Shown: positions 19,086 through 26,667 of the stretch, piece by piece | How the letters are laid out: each line of letters opens with the position of its first letter | Numbering within the stretch: the first letter of the stretch is position 1 | Assembly (NCBI RefSeq): GCF_000173915.1 | Contig: NZ_ACDZ02000014.1 | Location: 1-64,000 of the forward strand | DNA length: 64,000 bases | From: Gemella haemolysans ATCC 10379 | Lineage (GTDB): Bacteria > Bacillota > Bacilli > Staphylococcales > Gemellaceae | Reading direction: 5' to 3' | Program-made: the position numbers and the translations under genes | The notes under the pieces: model-generated | What the model was told of the DNA's origin: nothing | The model's database searches: none | Seen by the model: the letters and a program-made list of their open reading frames with translations, nothing else

Positions 19086-19421
19086 ATGGATCTTATGATT
19101 GAAAAAATGTTTAATGATAATTTACTAAATTTTAAAATTATTGTTGAACTAGTAGATTATTTAAGGGTTAAGCACGGTGAAGAACCGTCATTTACATTTG
19201 CTTGTTTTAAAAATGGACTAAATACAGAGCAAACTGAAGATTTGCTTATATTCTATTCGGATATTACTGATAAAATAGCAGCGGAGGATATACATTTATT
19301 AGATAGAAATTTATTAATAGAAAAAACTAAAGAAAAAATTCCAAATTTGATAGATGATAATAAAATTGGAGAAATAGTAGACAGTTACATTAATTGTTAT
19401 TTTTTGTTAAAAGATGAATAA
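19086..19421 (+). CDS. Hypothetical cytosolic protein
   Basis: A 111-residue acidic, probably helical protein without membrane segments or a recognisable motif. A good AAAGGGG ribosome site precedes the ATG. It lies 83 bases after pyrF and could share its transcript. Function unknown. Confidence 0.65.
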   Translation: MDLMIEKMFNDNLLNFKIIVELVDYLRVKHGEEPSFTFACFKNGLNTEQTEDLLIFYSDITDKIAAEDIHLLDRNLLIEKTKEKIPNLIDDNKIGEIVDSYINCYFLLKDE

Positions 19422-19562
19422 ATTATAGTATCAGATTAGGTTATTGCTGAATCAAGAGCCTATTTTTTGAAATTAATGGGAGAATAAAGTGAGGAAGAAT
19501 AGATTTAATAATTTAAAATTAGTACATATGTTGTTAATTATGAAAAAGGATGATTAGAAATT

Positions 19563-19766
19563 ATGAAACTAAAAAAAGATTTTTTTGAAAAATTATTAAT
19601 TTATATATTTCCGATTATTATAGTAATAGATATTATTAATAGATATTTAATAAACAATCACATGTTGTATATTTTAAACAATATCATGTATGTAGGATAT
19701 TTTATAATGATTCTTGTGTTTCTTTTTAATAAGAATAAGAAGAGAAAAAGGAAAGAAAAGAGTTAA
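19563..19766 (+). CDS. Small membrane protein, unknown
   Basis: A 67-residue protein with two hydrophobic segments (about 11-28 and 36-54) and a strongly basic C-terminal tail (KNKKRKRKEKS). AAAGGATGAT lies upstream of the ATG and a strong terminator follows. No family recognised. Confidence 0.6.
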   Translation: MKLKKDFFEKLLIYIFPIIIVIDIINRYLINNHMLYILNNIMYVGYFIMILVFLFNKNKKRKRKEKS

Positions 19767-19794
19767 AAGACAAAAGAAATAAATTACTAAGTAT

Positions 19795-19836
19795 CAACCT
19801 TATCTCCTGATTTAGTGAGATGGGGTTGTTTTTTAT
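19795..19836 (+). terminator. Terminator after the small membrane protein
   Basis: CAACC...GGTTG and ATCTC/GAGAT pairs form a hairpin followed by TTTTTT. Confidence 0.85.
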
Positions 19837-19921
19837 TGTTTCAAAAATCACCGAATTCGCTAGCGAAAATAATTTCCTTATCATAAATTAAAAGAAAAAT
19901 AAACATAATATTCAGAAAATA

Positions 19922-19950
19922 TTGACTTTATAAGGAAAACACGTTAATAT
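19922..19950 (+). promoter_or_regulatory. Promoter of the membrane protein gene at 20019
   Basis: TTGACT, 17 bases, TAATAT. The stretch TTGACTTTA...AAAACACGTTA is shared with the minus-strand promoter at 24755-24783, which suggests a common regulator. Confidence 0.55.
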
Positions 19951-20018
19951 AGTTAAAAACAAAAAAAACAGATTCAAGAAGAATAGTGAATATAAAGCGA
20001 GAGTAAATCATATAGGAG

Positions 20019-21128
20019 GTGTTTTTTATAGAATTTAATGTTAAATTAGCGAGAAGTTTATATTTATGTTTGAACTTAATTTTGAGTGTTTTATATTCAT
20101 ACATAACGGTGAAATTTATATCCGTATATAATTTTCCTATATATTTTATTTTGTTAATAACAACTTTGATAGAAATATTTATTTTTCTAGATACTAGTTA
20201 TATCAGATTATTAACTAGTATAAAAACAAAGTATCTTTATTATATATTAATAGTTTTTTCAGTAGTAGTGTTTATTCTTAAAAATAACATAAATTTATAT
20301 TACGTCTTAACATTTTATTTTATTTATTACTTATTAATATCGATAGTGCTACTTAATTACAATTTATTTGTAATAGAGAAAAGTAAGTCTATCAAAGCAG
20401 GAGTAACAGATATATCCTTATACAGCAACTTGTCTAAATTGCTTGGTTTTTCTTTAGGTAGTTATATTTATAAGGTTAATATTGATGAATATTTAATAGT
20501 ATTTATAATTATGTTTGTTTTATTTTCAAGTTTTAAAATAAATAATTTTAAAAATGAAACTGAGAAAAATCCTGAGAGATTAGTTTTTAATAAATTGAAA
20601 AGAAAATATATCATTATCAATACAGCGTTATTATCAGGAGCAGCAGTATTTTTTATACCGTTGTTTATAAAACAATTAGCGGCTAGGAATTTAATACAGT
20701 ATTCTAGTATTGTATTCTTTGTACCAGGACTAACAGTAGTTTTATTTTTAATACTTACTAAGAAATATGATATAAATTTAAATAGAATACTTATGTCTTA
20801 CATATTTTTTGATATAGTATTCTTTATATTGGTTATATGTAAGGTGTTTTTACCATTACAAGTGATATTATTATCTTTAATAGTTGCACTTGGGGTATCA
20901 ATCAGTATAAGATTAAGGACTAATTTCATAAAAATTAATGATAAAGATTATAGAAAAAGTATAGTTCAAATTTTTCGAATAAGTGCACCATTATTCACTA
21001 TTATATTGAGTTTTGTAGGATTATACGTAGAAAACATTGCTTATTATATTTTGTTAATAAATGCAATTTCGGCTATTCATGTATTGTATGTAAATTTAAG
21101 AAATAGAGAGAGCACTTTATTAGATTAA
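20019..21128 (+). CDS. Polytopic membrane protein, MFS-like, with doubtful start
   Basis: About 367-370 residues and 10-12 hydrophobic segments. The shape resembles a transporter of the MFS type, but I see no diagnostic motif. The start is odd: the only canonical in-frame start near the front, GTG 20019, overlaps the AGGAGG ribosome site (20014-20019), while an ATA at 20028 lies exactly 8 bases behind it. The protein therefore either starts at ATA or has lost its ATG. It has its own promoter and is followed by a terminator. Function unknown; the exporter-rich setting suggests transport. Confidence 0.7.
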   Translation: MFFIEFNVKLARSLYLCLNLILSVLYSYITVKFISVYNFPIYFILLITTLIEIFIFLDTSYIRLLTSIKTKYLYYILIVFSVVVFILKNNINLYYVLTFYFIYYLLISIVLLNYNLFVIEKSKSIKAGVTDISLYSNLSKLLGFSLGSYIYKVNIDEYLIVFIIMFVLFSSFKINNFKNETEKNPERLVFNKLKRKYIIINTALLSGAAVFFIPLFIKQLAARNLIQYSSIVFFVPGLTVVLFLILTKKYDINLNRILMSYIFFDIVFFILVICKVFLPLQVILLSLIVALGVSISIRLRTNFIKINDKDYRKSIVQIFRISAPLFTIILSFVGLYVENIAYYILLINAISAIHVLYVNLRNRESTLLD

Positions 21129-21165
21129 GGAAAAGCTTTTAGAAAAAATGAAAAATTAATAAAAT

Positions 21166-21210
21166 AATGTACACTTAGTTTTTTTAGAGATAGCTTGGTG
21201 TACATTTTTT
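21166..21210 (+). terminator. Terminator after the membrane protein gene
   Basis: AATGTACAC...GTGTACATT with a long loop, then a T-run. The outer arms are the same as in the terminator at 23401-23443. Confidence 0.75.
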
Positions 21211-21291
21211 GCTTCTATTTGAGAAGTAATACTATGTTATATTACTACGAAAACCGGTATTTATTAACTAGAAATAACAGGTGATAATTTT

Positions 21292-21351
21292 TGAAAGCGT
21301 TTTTTTTTTTTTTCTTTTCATATTGCTTTCACATCGTTTTTATATTACAAT
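21292..21351 (+). promoter_or_regulatory. Promoter with cre-like site before the ABC-2 pair
   Basis: TTGCTT (21323-21328), 17 bases, TACAAT (21346-21351). Upstream at 21292-21305, TGAAAGCGTTTTTT matches the catabolite-response element consensus at 12 of 14 positions. It runs into a 14-base T tract, so the match may be partly by chance. Confidence 0.5.
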
Positions 21352-21397
21352 AAATCTATAAAGCTTTATAACCTCATAAAATAAGGAGGACAAAAAA

Positions 21398-21585
21398 ATG
21401 GTATTAGATATTGGAATTTTATAGTTTATAATGTAAATAATAATAAAGAGAATCATCATTATTTTTTGAGTTTCTAATGATCTTAAAAAATTGTTGTTTC
21501 TCATCATAATTTGGATAGAGGAGAGGAATCAGCTATTTTAACAGACGATAATGATTTTATAGTATCTGTTAAAGTAGACACTTGA
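21398..21585 (+). pseudogene. Decayed small gene or leader peptide ahead of an ABC operon
   Basis: A consensus AAGGAGG precedes an ATG that opens only eight codons (MVLDIGIL, then TAG). Beyond it, coding-like stretches continue in other frames, ending with a 30-codon piece (ESAILTDDNDFIVSVKVDT then TGA at 21583). Either a short gene has been broken by frameshifts, possibly a peptide handled by the transporter, or the eight codons act as a leader peptide. I do not recognise the protein. Confidence 0.35.
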
Positions 21586-21657
21586 TTAAAAAGTCACTCA
21601 TTCAAGAAGACGCACTTTATTGTGTAAGCTACATGTAAACTACATATTAAAGAGTTG

Positions 21658-21689
21658 AAGGTTGATTTGTATTTGCAAATCAACCTTTT
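21658..21689 (+). terminator. Terminator-like hairpin just before the ABC-2 ATPase gene
   Basis: A perfect 12-bp stem (AAGGTTGATTTG/CAAATCAACCTT) with a 6-base loop, then TTTT. It lies between the promoter at 21323 and the gene at 21738, so it may attenuate the operon. Confidence 0.75.
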
Positions 21690-21737
21690 CTAGAAAGTAA
21701 TTAAAAGTAAAACGTAATATCGGAAGGAGGGAGTTAA

Positions 21738-22622
21738 ATGGTAAAACTTTTAACAGTAAAAGATTTAGCATATAAATATAAAAATTCTAGTGATTACGCG
21801 ATTAAAAATATTTCTTTTTCTGCGGAAAAAGGAGATATGATTGCACTTATAGGTAAAAGTGGTTCAGGGAAAACTACGATAATTAATTCTACATTAGGAT
21901 TGTTTTCTAATATCGAAGGTGAGGTATCTTTCGGTGAAGGAGTGTCTGTTCGAGATGTGGACTACTGTATGCAAAATCAATCAGTAGATTGGTACTTAAA
22001 TGTATACGACAATATTTATATGGGGGCATTATATTCTCAAAATACTATTAGTAAGAAAGGTGTAGATGATATTATTGCTGTTCTAGGTTTAAAAGGTAAG
22101 GAGAAATCAGATCTAACAGAATTATCTGGAGGACAATTGCAGAGGGTACAAATAGCAAGAAGTCTAGTGTCTAATTCAAAAATATTATTTTTAGATGAAC
22201 CTACTACAGGATTAGATGTAGTATTATCAAAAAATATATTAGAATACATAAAAAATAATAATAAAGAACATGCTGTATTTATATCTTCTCATGATTTAGA
22301 TCTTATAGAAAAGTATTGTAATAAGATAATTTATATAAACGACGGGGAATGTTTATACTTTGGGAAAATGAGCACATTCTTAAGAGAATATAATAAAGAA
22401 ATAGTATACAATATTTCTTACAATGGTGAATTAAGTAAAGATATAGTAGATAAATATAAAGATACTATTACAATTGTTGATGATAAAAATTTAAAAATTT
22501 TCTTGGAAAAAGAAGAGGAAATTTCAAATGTATTAAAACTATTATTGGCAGAAAATATTACAATAGGAAGCCTGCAGAAAGAAGAAATTACCTTGAAGAG
22601 AATATTGGAATTGGAGGAGTAA
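21738..22622 (+). CDS. ABC transporter ATPase (ABC-2 type system)
   Basis: Cytosolic ATP-binding subunit of 294 residues with Walker A GKSGSGKTT, signature LSGGQLQR, Walker B ILFLDEPTTGLD, H-loop SSHD and a C-terminal extension of about 80 residues, as usual in ABC-2 export ATPases. It starts after GGAGGG. The permease follows 4 bases downstream. It is probably a drug or peptide exporter; the substrate is unknown. Confidence 0.88.
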   Translation: MVKLLTVKDLAYKYKNSSDYAIKNISFSAEKGDMIALIGKSGSGKTTIINSTLGLFSNIEGEVSFGEGVSVRDVDYCMQNQSVDWYLNVYDNIYMGALYSQNTISKKGVDDIIAVLGLKGKEKSDLTELSGGQLQRVQIARSLVSNSKILFLDEPTTGLDVVLSKNILEYIKNNNKEHAVFISSHDLDLIEKYCNKIIYINDGECLYFGKMSTFLREYNKEIVYNISYNGELSKDIVDKYKDTITIVDDKNLKIFLEKEEEISNVLKLLLAENITIGSLQKEEITLKRILELEE

Positions 22623-22626
22623 TTAT

Positions 22627-23397
22627 ATGAAAAATGTTATGAAGAATTTTTGGGCAACATCGTATATAGAATATAAGGCGATTGAAAATAATAAGCAGAT
22701 TATATATACTCAGCTTATGATTCCAATTTTGTACTTTGTATTCTTTGGATTTGGAATAGGGAATTCTTTTTCAAGTTTAGCTTTTAAAGGAGAAAATGTT
22801 AGCTATATTGAATATATTTTCGTTGGAATAATTGGAGTAATACTAAATTCTCAGATGAATCAGTCGGTTTATAGGGTGAATTTAGATAAAAAATGGGGAC
22901 TTCTAGCATATAAAAGAATAAAAGGGACATCAGCTATTTCATATTTTCTAGGAAAATTAGTATTTCCATTAGGAATAACAATAGTACAAGTATTACTAAT
23001 TTACTTTTTATCGTTCTTTTTAGGAATAAAAATACAGATAGTTCCTTTCTTAAAAGTATTAATTATTGTAATTATTAGTCTAGTATTTTGGTTTTCTCTT
23101 GGGGTTATTATCTCATTAGGAACTGTATCATATAGAACTAGAGACCTTATCTTAGGAACATTATTACTACCGATAATTTTTGCTGCACCAACTTTTTATA
23201 GTTTAGACAATTCTAAGGTGCTATATTATATATCAAAACTTAATCCATTAACTTACCAATTAACGAGTATGAGAACTGTAATTTTTGATATGGATCTTGA
23301 TATAAATACTTATGTTACAATATTCTTAAGTCTAATAATGTTTGTTTTAGCAATAAGCGTGATAATAAGATCAGAGTTATTAGGTGATGAGAGATAA
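22627..23397 (+). CDS. ABC-2 type permease
   Basis: A 256-residue membrane protein with six hydrophobic segments and the late LNPLTYQLTSMRT segment typical of ABC-2 permeases (drug, polysaccharide or bacteriocin export). It forms the transport channel with the ATPase encoded just upstream. A strong terminator closes the operon. Confidence 0.87.
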   Translation: MKNVMKNFWATSYIEYKAIENNKQIIYTQLMIPILYFVFFGFGIGNSFSSLAFKGENVSYIEYIFVGIIGVILNSQMNQSVYRVNLDKKWGLLAYKRIKGTSAISYFLGKLVFPLGITIVQVLLIYFLSFFLGIKIQIVPFLKVLIIVIISLVFWFSLGVIISLGTVSYRTRDLILGTLLLPIIFAAPTFYSLDNSKVLYYISKLNPLTYQLTSMRTVIFDMDLDINTYVTIFLSLIMFVLAISVIIRSELLGDER

Positions 23398-23400
23398 AAG

Positions 23401-23443
23401 AATGTACACTTAGTTGTGATAGATGACTAAGTGTACATTTTTT
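23401..23443 (+). terminator. Terminator of the ABC-2 pair
   Basis: A 14-bp stem (AATGTACACTTAGT/ACTAAGTGTACATT) followed by a T-run. Confidence 0.92.
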
Positions 23444-23473
23444 CATATGAAATGCATTATTAAGATTTTCGTA

Positions 23474-23502
23474 TTGATACCATTATATTTTCATATTAAA
23501 AT
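23474..23502 (+). promoter_or_regulatory. Promoter of the small gene at 23586
   Basis: TTGATA, 17 bases, TAAAAT, with a spacer shared with the promoter at 15931-15959. Confidence 0.6.
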
Positions 23503-23585
23503 AATGGTGTAAAGTTTAATAACACTATAAAAATAAAATTATACAGAATATGAAATTTCCACATACATAATAGGAGGTATTGATA

Positions 23586-23831
23586 ATGGACAGTATATTA
23601 GGATCTATAGTTGCAACTATAACTATTGCTTTTCTTTATTTTATGTTTAGAAGAAATTCTCAACCTATTTTCAAAAAGAATAAACGACAATTACTGGTGG
23701 AATTGATACCGACAGTTATATTTTGTATTTTCTTTCCAAAGGTGATCAAAATTGCTATAATTTTTTTAGTAGTTGAGATTATTTTATATATTATAGATTA
23801 TCGCAATGAGAAGAAAAATTCTACGAAATAA
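23586..23831 (+). CDS. Small membrane protein, unknown
   Basis: An 81-residue protein with a hydrophobic N-terminal segment, a basic loop (FRRNSQPIFKKNKRQ) and two further hydrophobic stretches. Start ATG 23586 lies 7 bases after AGGAGGT; the in-frame TTG at 23580 is less likely. It is monocistronic with its own promoter. No family recognised. Confidence 0.65.
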   Translation: MDSILGSIVATITIAFLYFMFRRNSQPIFKKNKRQLLVELIPTVIFCIFFPKVIKIAIIFLVVEIILYIIDYRNEKKNSTK

Positions 23832-23939
23832 GATTATATAATCCAAAAAGTAAAAATGGAAGTAATATTTATCTAATTTTTAAAACAAATTCATGCTTTT
23901 TTTCAGAATAATTTTACTATATCTTTACTATATATAAAT

Positions 23940-23968
23940 TTGACGTAGATTAATTTTTTCATTATAAT
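23940..23968 (+). promoter_or_regulatory. Promoter of the tandem-hairpin small RNA
   Basis: TTGACG, 17 bases, TATAAT: a near-consensus promoter with no gene behind it, only a structured segment of about 100 bases. Confidence 0.75.
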
Positions 23969-23974
23969 AAGTGT

Positions 23975-24071
23975 AGAAGAAGTCGGAGAGTAATACCGAC
24001 TTTAAAAAGAAAATACTTTCAAGTTGATGTAGTCGTAGGAGTCACGACTCTAAAAAGAAAGGCTCTTTTTT
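23975..24071 (+). ncRNA. Candidate small RNA with two related hairpins
   Basis: A strong promoter is followed by two similar modules. The first, at 23981-24012, is a stem AGTCGG/CCGACT with loop AGAGTAATA followed by TTTAAAAAGAAA. The second, at 24031-24060, is a stem AGTCGT/ACGACT with loop AGGAGTC followed by TCTAAAAAGAAA. It then ends in a weak A/T hairpin and TTTTTT (24052-24071). Neither module encodes a peptide with a ribosome site. The paired, partly covarying repeats and purine-rich loops look like a regulatory RNA or a dimeric protein-binding RNA. No Rfam family was recognised. Confidence 0.6.
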
Positions 24072-24152
24072 ATACAGTCTGAATTAGATGTAGCTATCAT
24101 AAAAGAATTGTTTATCAGTAAATCACTAAAATAAATCAAATTAAGCATTGTT

Positions 24153-24190
24153 AATAGCCCCCAAAATTTGTCTAAATTTTGAGGGCTATT
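24153..24190. terminator. Long hairpin between converging transcripts
   Basis: A 17-bp stem (AATAGCCCCCAAAATTT against AAATTTTGAGGGCTATT) with a 4-base loop and one mismatch. No clear T-run follows on either strand, but it lies at the end of the minus-strand gene, as a terminator would. Confidence 0.55.
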
Positions 24191-24197
24191 ACTCTCG

Positions 24198-24518
24198 TTA
24201 GCTAGTCTTTTTCTTTATTATATATTTAATGATTATATAAGATAGCGATATAAAAATAATATATTCTAAATTTGTTATTTTTATATTAATTATGTAAAGG
24301 ATATTTATTAAACTTGTAAAAATTAGTAATGAAATTATATTGATTTTATCAGTCAATATATTTAATTTATTTTTATCTGAATCTATTATTATTAAGAATA
24401 TTCCGGTAAGTGTACATATAAGTAAATAATTTATTATGAATGTGTTCTTTGTTATTACATAATTTATTATATTAATAATTGTTATAAATTTAAAACAAGT
24501 TAATATGTTTTGTGTCAT
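24198..24518 (-). CDS. Small polytopic membrane protein, unknown
   Basis: A 106-residue, very hydrophobic protein with about four membrane segments and a lysine-rich C-terminus. The start is ATG 24518 because GGAG ends 6 bases before it; the ATG at 24530 overlaps that site. A 24-residue peptide gene lies upstream on the same strand behind a strong promoter, so they look cotranscribed. A peptide plus membrane protein resembles a pheromone/receptor, toxin/antitoxin or bacteriocin/immunity arrangement, but no homology is recognised. Confidence 0.6.
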   Translation of the reverse strand: MTQNILTCFKFITIINIINYVITKNTFIINYLLICTLTGIFLIIIDSDKNKLNILTDKINIISLLIFTSLINILYIINIKITNLEYIIFISLSYIIIKYIIKKKTS

Positions 24519-24591
24519 TGTTATCTCCATTATTTAATTTAACCCCTACTAACATCCAAATAGATGTTTTTTAGATTTAACTATACTTTAA

Positions 24592-24666
24592 TTACATAGA
24601 AGATATAGGGGGGACTAAAAGACCAGTAGAAAGAATAGCATGTATAAATTTTAAATTTTTATTCAT
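24592..24666 (-). CDS. 24-residue hydrophobic peptide, unknown
   Basis: A short frame with a basic start (MNKNLKFIHA) and a hydrophobic end (ILSTGLLVPPISSM), preceded by AGAGG with 9-base spacing and by a near-consensus promoter about 90 bases upstream. It could be a signalling, toxin or leader peptide, or the stump of a truncated gene. The size alone makes the call uncertain. Confidence 0.35.
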   Translation of the reverse strand: MNKNLKFIHAILSTGLLVPPISSM

Positions 24667-24754
24667 GAAATATAACCTCTTTTATTAATGTAGAGAATAA
24701 TATATGTTTGTAATTACAGATAGATAAAATCATATTTCTATTATTAACGCTTTT

Positions 24755-24783
24755 ATTGTAACGTGTTTTTGTGTTAAAGTCAA
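24755..24783 (-). promoter_or_regulatory. Promoter of the peptide / membrane protein pair
   Basis: Minus-strand TTGACT (24778-24783), 17 bases, TACAAT (24755-24760). The motif TTGACTTTA...AAAACACGTTA is shared with 19922-19950. Confidence 0.65.
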
Positions 24784-24810
24784 TAAAAGACAATAAAACG
24801 TATATTATAT

Positions 24811-24974
24811 ATCAATCAGATATGATTTTTCCTTTTTCACTATGAGAGAGTAGTGATATTTGATATAATGTATAAAAGTGAAATATATAAATTGATAAAA
24901 TTATAGATTAATTAAAATCTACTAAAGTTTTGTATGAAAAAATTAGTTGTTATAGAAATAACAACGTAAAGTAG
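24811..24974 (+). repeat. Copy 1 of the HAD-gene promoter/start region
   Basis: About 160 bases closely match 27729-27880 and the authentic region 29697-29848: the TATGAGAGAGTAGTG segment, the TGATATAATG extended -10, a TAGATT/AATCTA leader hairpin and the first codons of the HAD phosphatase. Here the reading frame breaks after about eight codons and continues with AATAACAACGTAAAGTAG, shared only with copy 2. It precedes the ABC-2 trio. Confidence 0.8.
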
Positions 24975-25075
24975 AATATAAATAAAAGTTATTGAAGTCT
25001 CTCTATTAAGGGATTTGAATATAATTAGTTGTTGAAAAGTCTAGGTCGGAATTATTTTAGGAAATGGAGAAAGTA

Positions 25076-25891
25076 ATGGATAATATAATAGATGTAAAAG
25101 GTCTAAAAAGAAGTTTTAAGACTTCGAAAAATTGTGAATTTGAAGCTATAAAAGGAATAGACTTTTCAGTGAAAGAAGGAGAAATTTTTGGTTTGTTAGG
25201 ACCTAATGGTGCGGGTAAAACAACAACGATAAAAATTTTGACTACGATGCTTGCTCCAAGCGAAGGAGAAGCAAAAGTGTTTGGGTTTGATACTTTTTCG
25301 GAAGCCAAAAAAGTTAGAGAATATATTAATTTTGTTTTTGGTGGTGAGAGGAGCCTTTATTGGCGGCTTAGTGCAAGAGATAATTTGGCATATTTTGCAG
25401 ATTTATACAAAATTCCTAGTAAAGATCAAAAAGAGTTAATTGAAAAATTAATAGCTCAAGTGGGGTTAAGTGAGTTTATAGATAAAAAGGTGGAAACTTT
25501 CTCCAAAGGAATGAAACAAAGACTTCAAATTGCAAGAGCATTATTAAATAATCCAAAAGTAATATTTTTAGATGAACCGAGTATTGGATTAGACCCGGTG
25601 GGAGCAAAAGAATTAAGAGAATTAATTAAAAAACTGTCTAAAGAAGGAGTAACTATTTTACTAACAACTCATTATATGCCAGAAGCAGAAGAACTTTGTG
25701 ATAGAATTGCGATAATAAAAAAAGGTAAGTTACTGGCTATAGACGATGTAGTAGGTCTGCAAAGTTTAGTTTCTAACGAAAGAAAAGAAGAAATAAAAGC
25801 AAAGAAAGAACGCGAACAAGAAGAGAAAAATAAAAAGAATTTAGAAATAACGTTAGAAGATATTTATATAGAACTATTGGGGGATGCATAA
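25076..25891 (+). CDS. ABC transporter ATPase (CcmA/DrrA type)
   Basis: ATP-binding subunit of 271 residues with Walker A GPNGAGKTT, signature in SKGMKQR (a variant of LSGGQ typical of ABC-2 exporters), Walker B VIFLDEPSIGLDP, H-loop TTHY, and a lysine/glutamate-rich C-terminal helix. ATG 25076 is preferred because GGAG lies 6 bases before it; ATG 25064 overlaps that site. It is the first gene of a three-gene operon with two permeases, probably an exporter of unknown substrate. Confidence 0.88.
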   Translation: MDNIIDVKGLKRSFKTSKNCEFEAIKGIDFSVKEGEIFGLLGPNGAGKTTTIKILTTMLAPSEGEAKVFGFDTFSEAKKVREYINFVFGGERSLYWRLSARDNLAYFADLYKIPSKDQKELIEKLIAQVGLSEFIDKKVETFSKGMKQRLQIARALLNNPKVIFLDEPSIGLDPVGAKELRELIKKLSKEGVTILLTTHYMPEAEELCDRIAIIKKGKLLAIDDVVGLQSLVSNERKEEIKAKKEREQEEKNKKNLEITLEDIYIELLGDA

Positions 25892-25892
25892 T

Positions 25893-26666
25893 ATGTTAAG
25901 AGCAATATTAATGAGTGCCAAAGTTCAGATGAAACAATCAATAGCACGTCCAATGTTTAGATTTTGTATTTTTATTAGTCCTATATTAAGTGGAATTTTA
26001 CTCGGGATGATTTATCAAAATCGTAGTGTGGAAGATTTTATGTTATATGCTTTTATAGGAGCGGGAATTACTACTTTTTGGGGAAGTATTTGTTTTTCAT
26101 CAGCTAGTGATATGGATAGAGAAAAATGGCTAGGAACTATGCCAATGATTTTCACTTCACCGATAGGTTTCGAAAATATCATTTTTGGAAAAATTTTAGG
26201 GAATACACTTTGGGGAATTTTTAGTTTTGGACTTAATATGCTGACGGTAAAAATCTTATTTAATAAATCTATCCAGTTTGCAAGTTTTAGTTATTTTGTA
26301 TTAATAACAATCTTAATGATAGTGTCTATGATAGCTGTCGGTTTTATGATGGCAGGATTATTTACTTTATCTAGAAAAATAAGTATTCTTATGAATGTTA
26401 TTGATTATCCAATAATAATGCTAACTGGAATGGTCTTTCCTATTTCGATCTTCCCAAAATTTATTCAATATATTTCATATTTATTGAGTCCAACATGGGC
26501 GATGGAAGGTTATAAATTAGCTGTTCAAGGTGGTAGTAATGAAGAATTATTGAGAGTAGCTTTTATACTGGTGATTATTATAATTATTTATTTTATTATT
26601 AGTATATTTTCATTTAGAAAAATTAAGAAACTATGTGTTATCAATGGAACTTTGGAGGTGTTTTAA
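25893..26666 (+). CDS. ABC-2 type permease, first of two
   Basis: A 257-residue protein with about six membrane segments and a late FPISIFPKFIQYISYLLSPTWAMEG segment typical of ABC-2 permeases. The start follows GGGGG; an ATG at 25884 that overlaps the ATPase end is an alternative. With the next gene it probably forms a heterodimeric channel driven by the upstream ATPase. Confidence 0.85.
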   Translation: MLRAILMSAKVQMKQSIARPMFRFCIFISPILSGILLGMIYQNRSVEDFMLYAFIGAGITTFWGSICFSSASDMDREKWLGTMPMIFTSPIGFENIIFGKILGNTLWGIFSFGLNMLTVKILFNKSIQFASFSYFVLITILMIVSMIAVGFMMAGLFTLSRKISILMNVIDYPIIMLTGMVFPISIFPKFIQYISYLLSPTWAMEGYKLAVQGGSNEELLRVAFILVIIIIIYFIISIFSFRKIKKLCVINGTLEVF

Positions 26667-26667
26667 T

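Noticed and set aside
23975-24071. Guanidine-II (mini-ykkC) riboswitch
   Set aside because: Two tandem hairpins fit, but the loops are AGAGTAATA and AGGAGTC rather than ACGR, and no transporter gene follows in sense.
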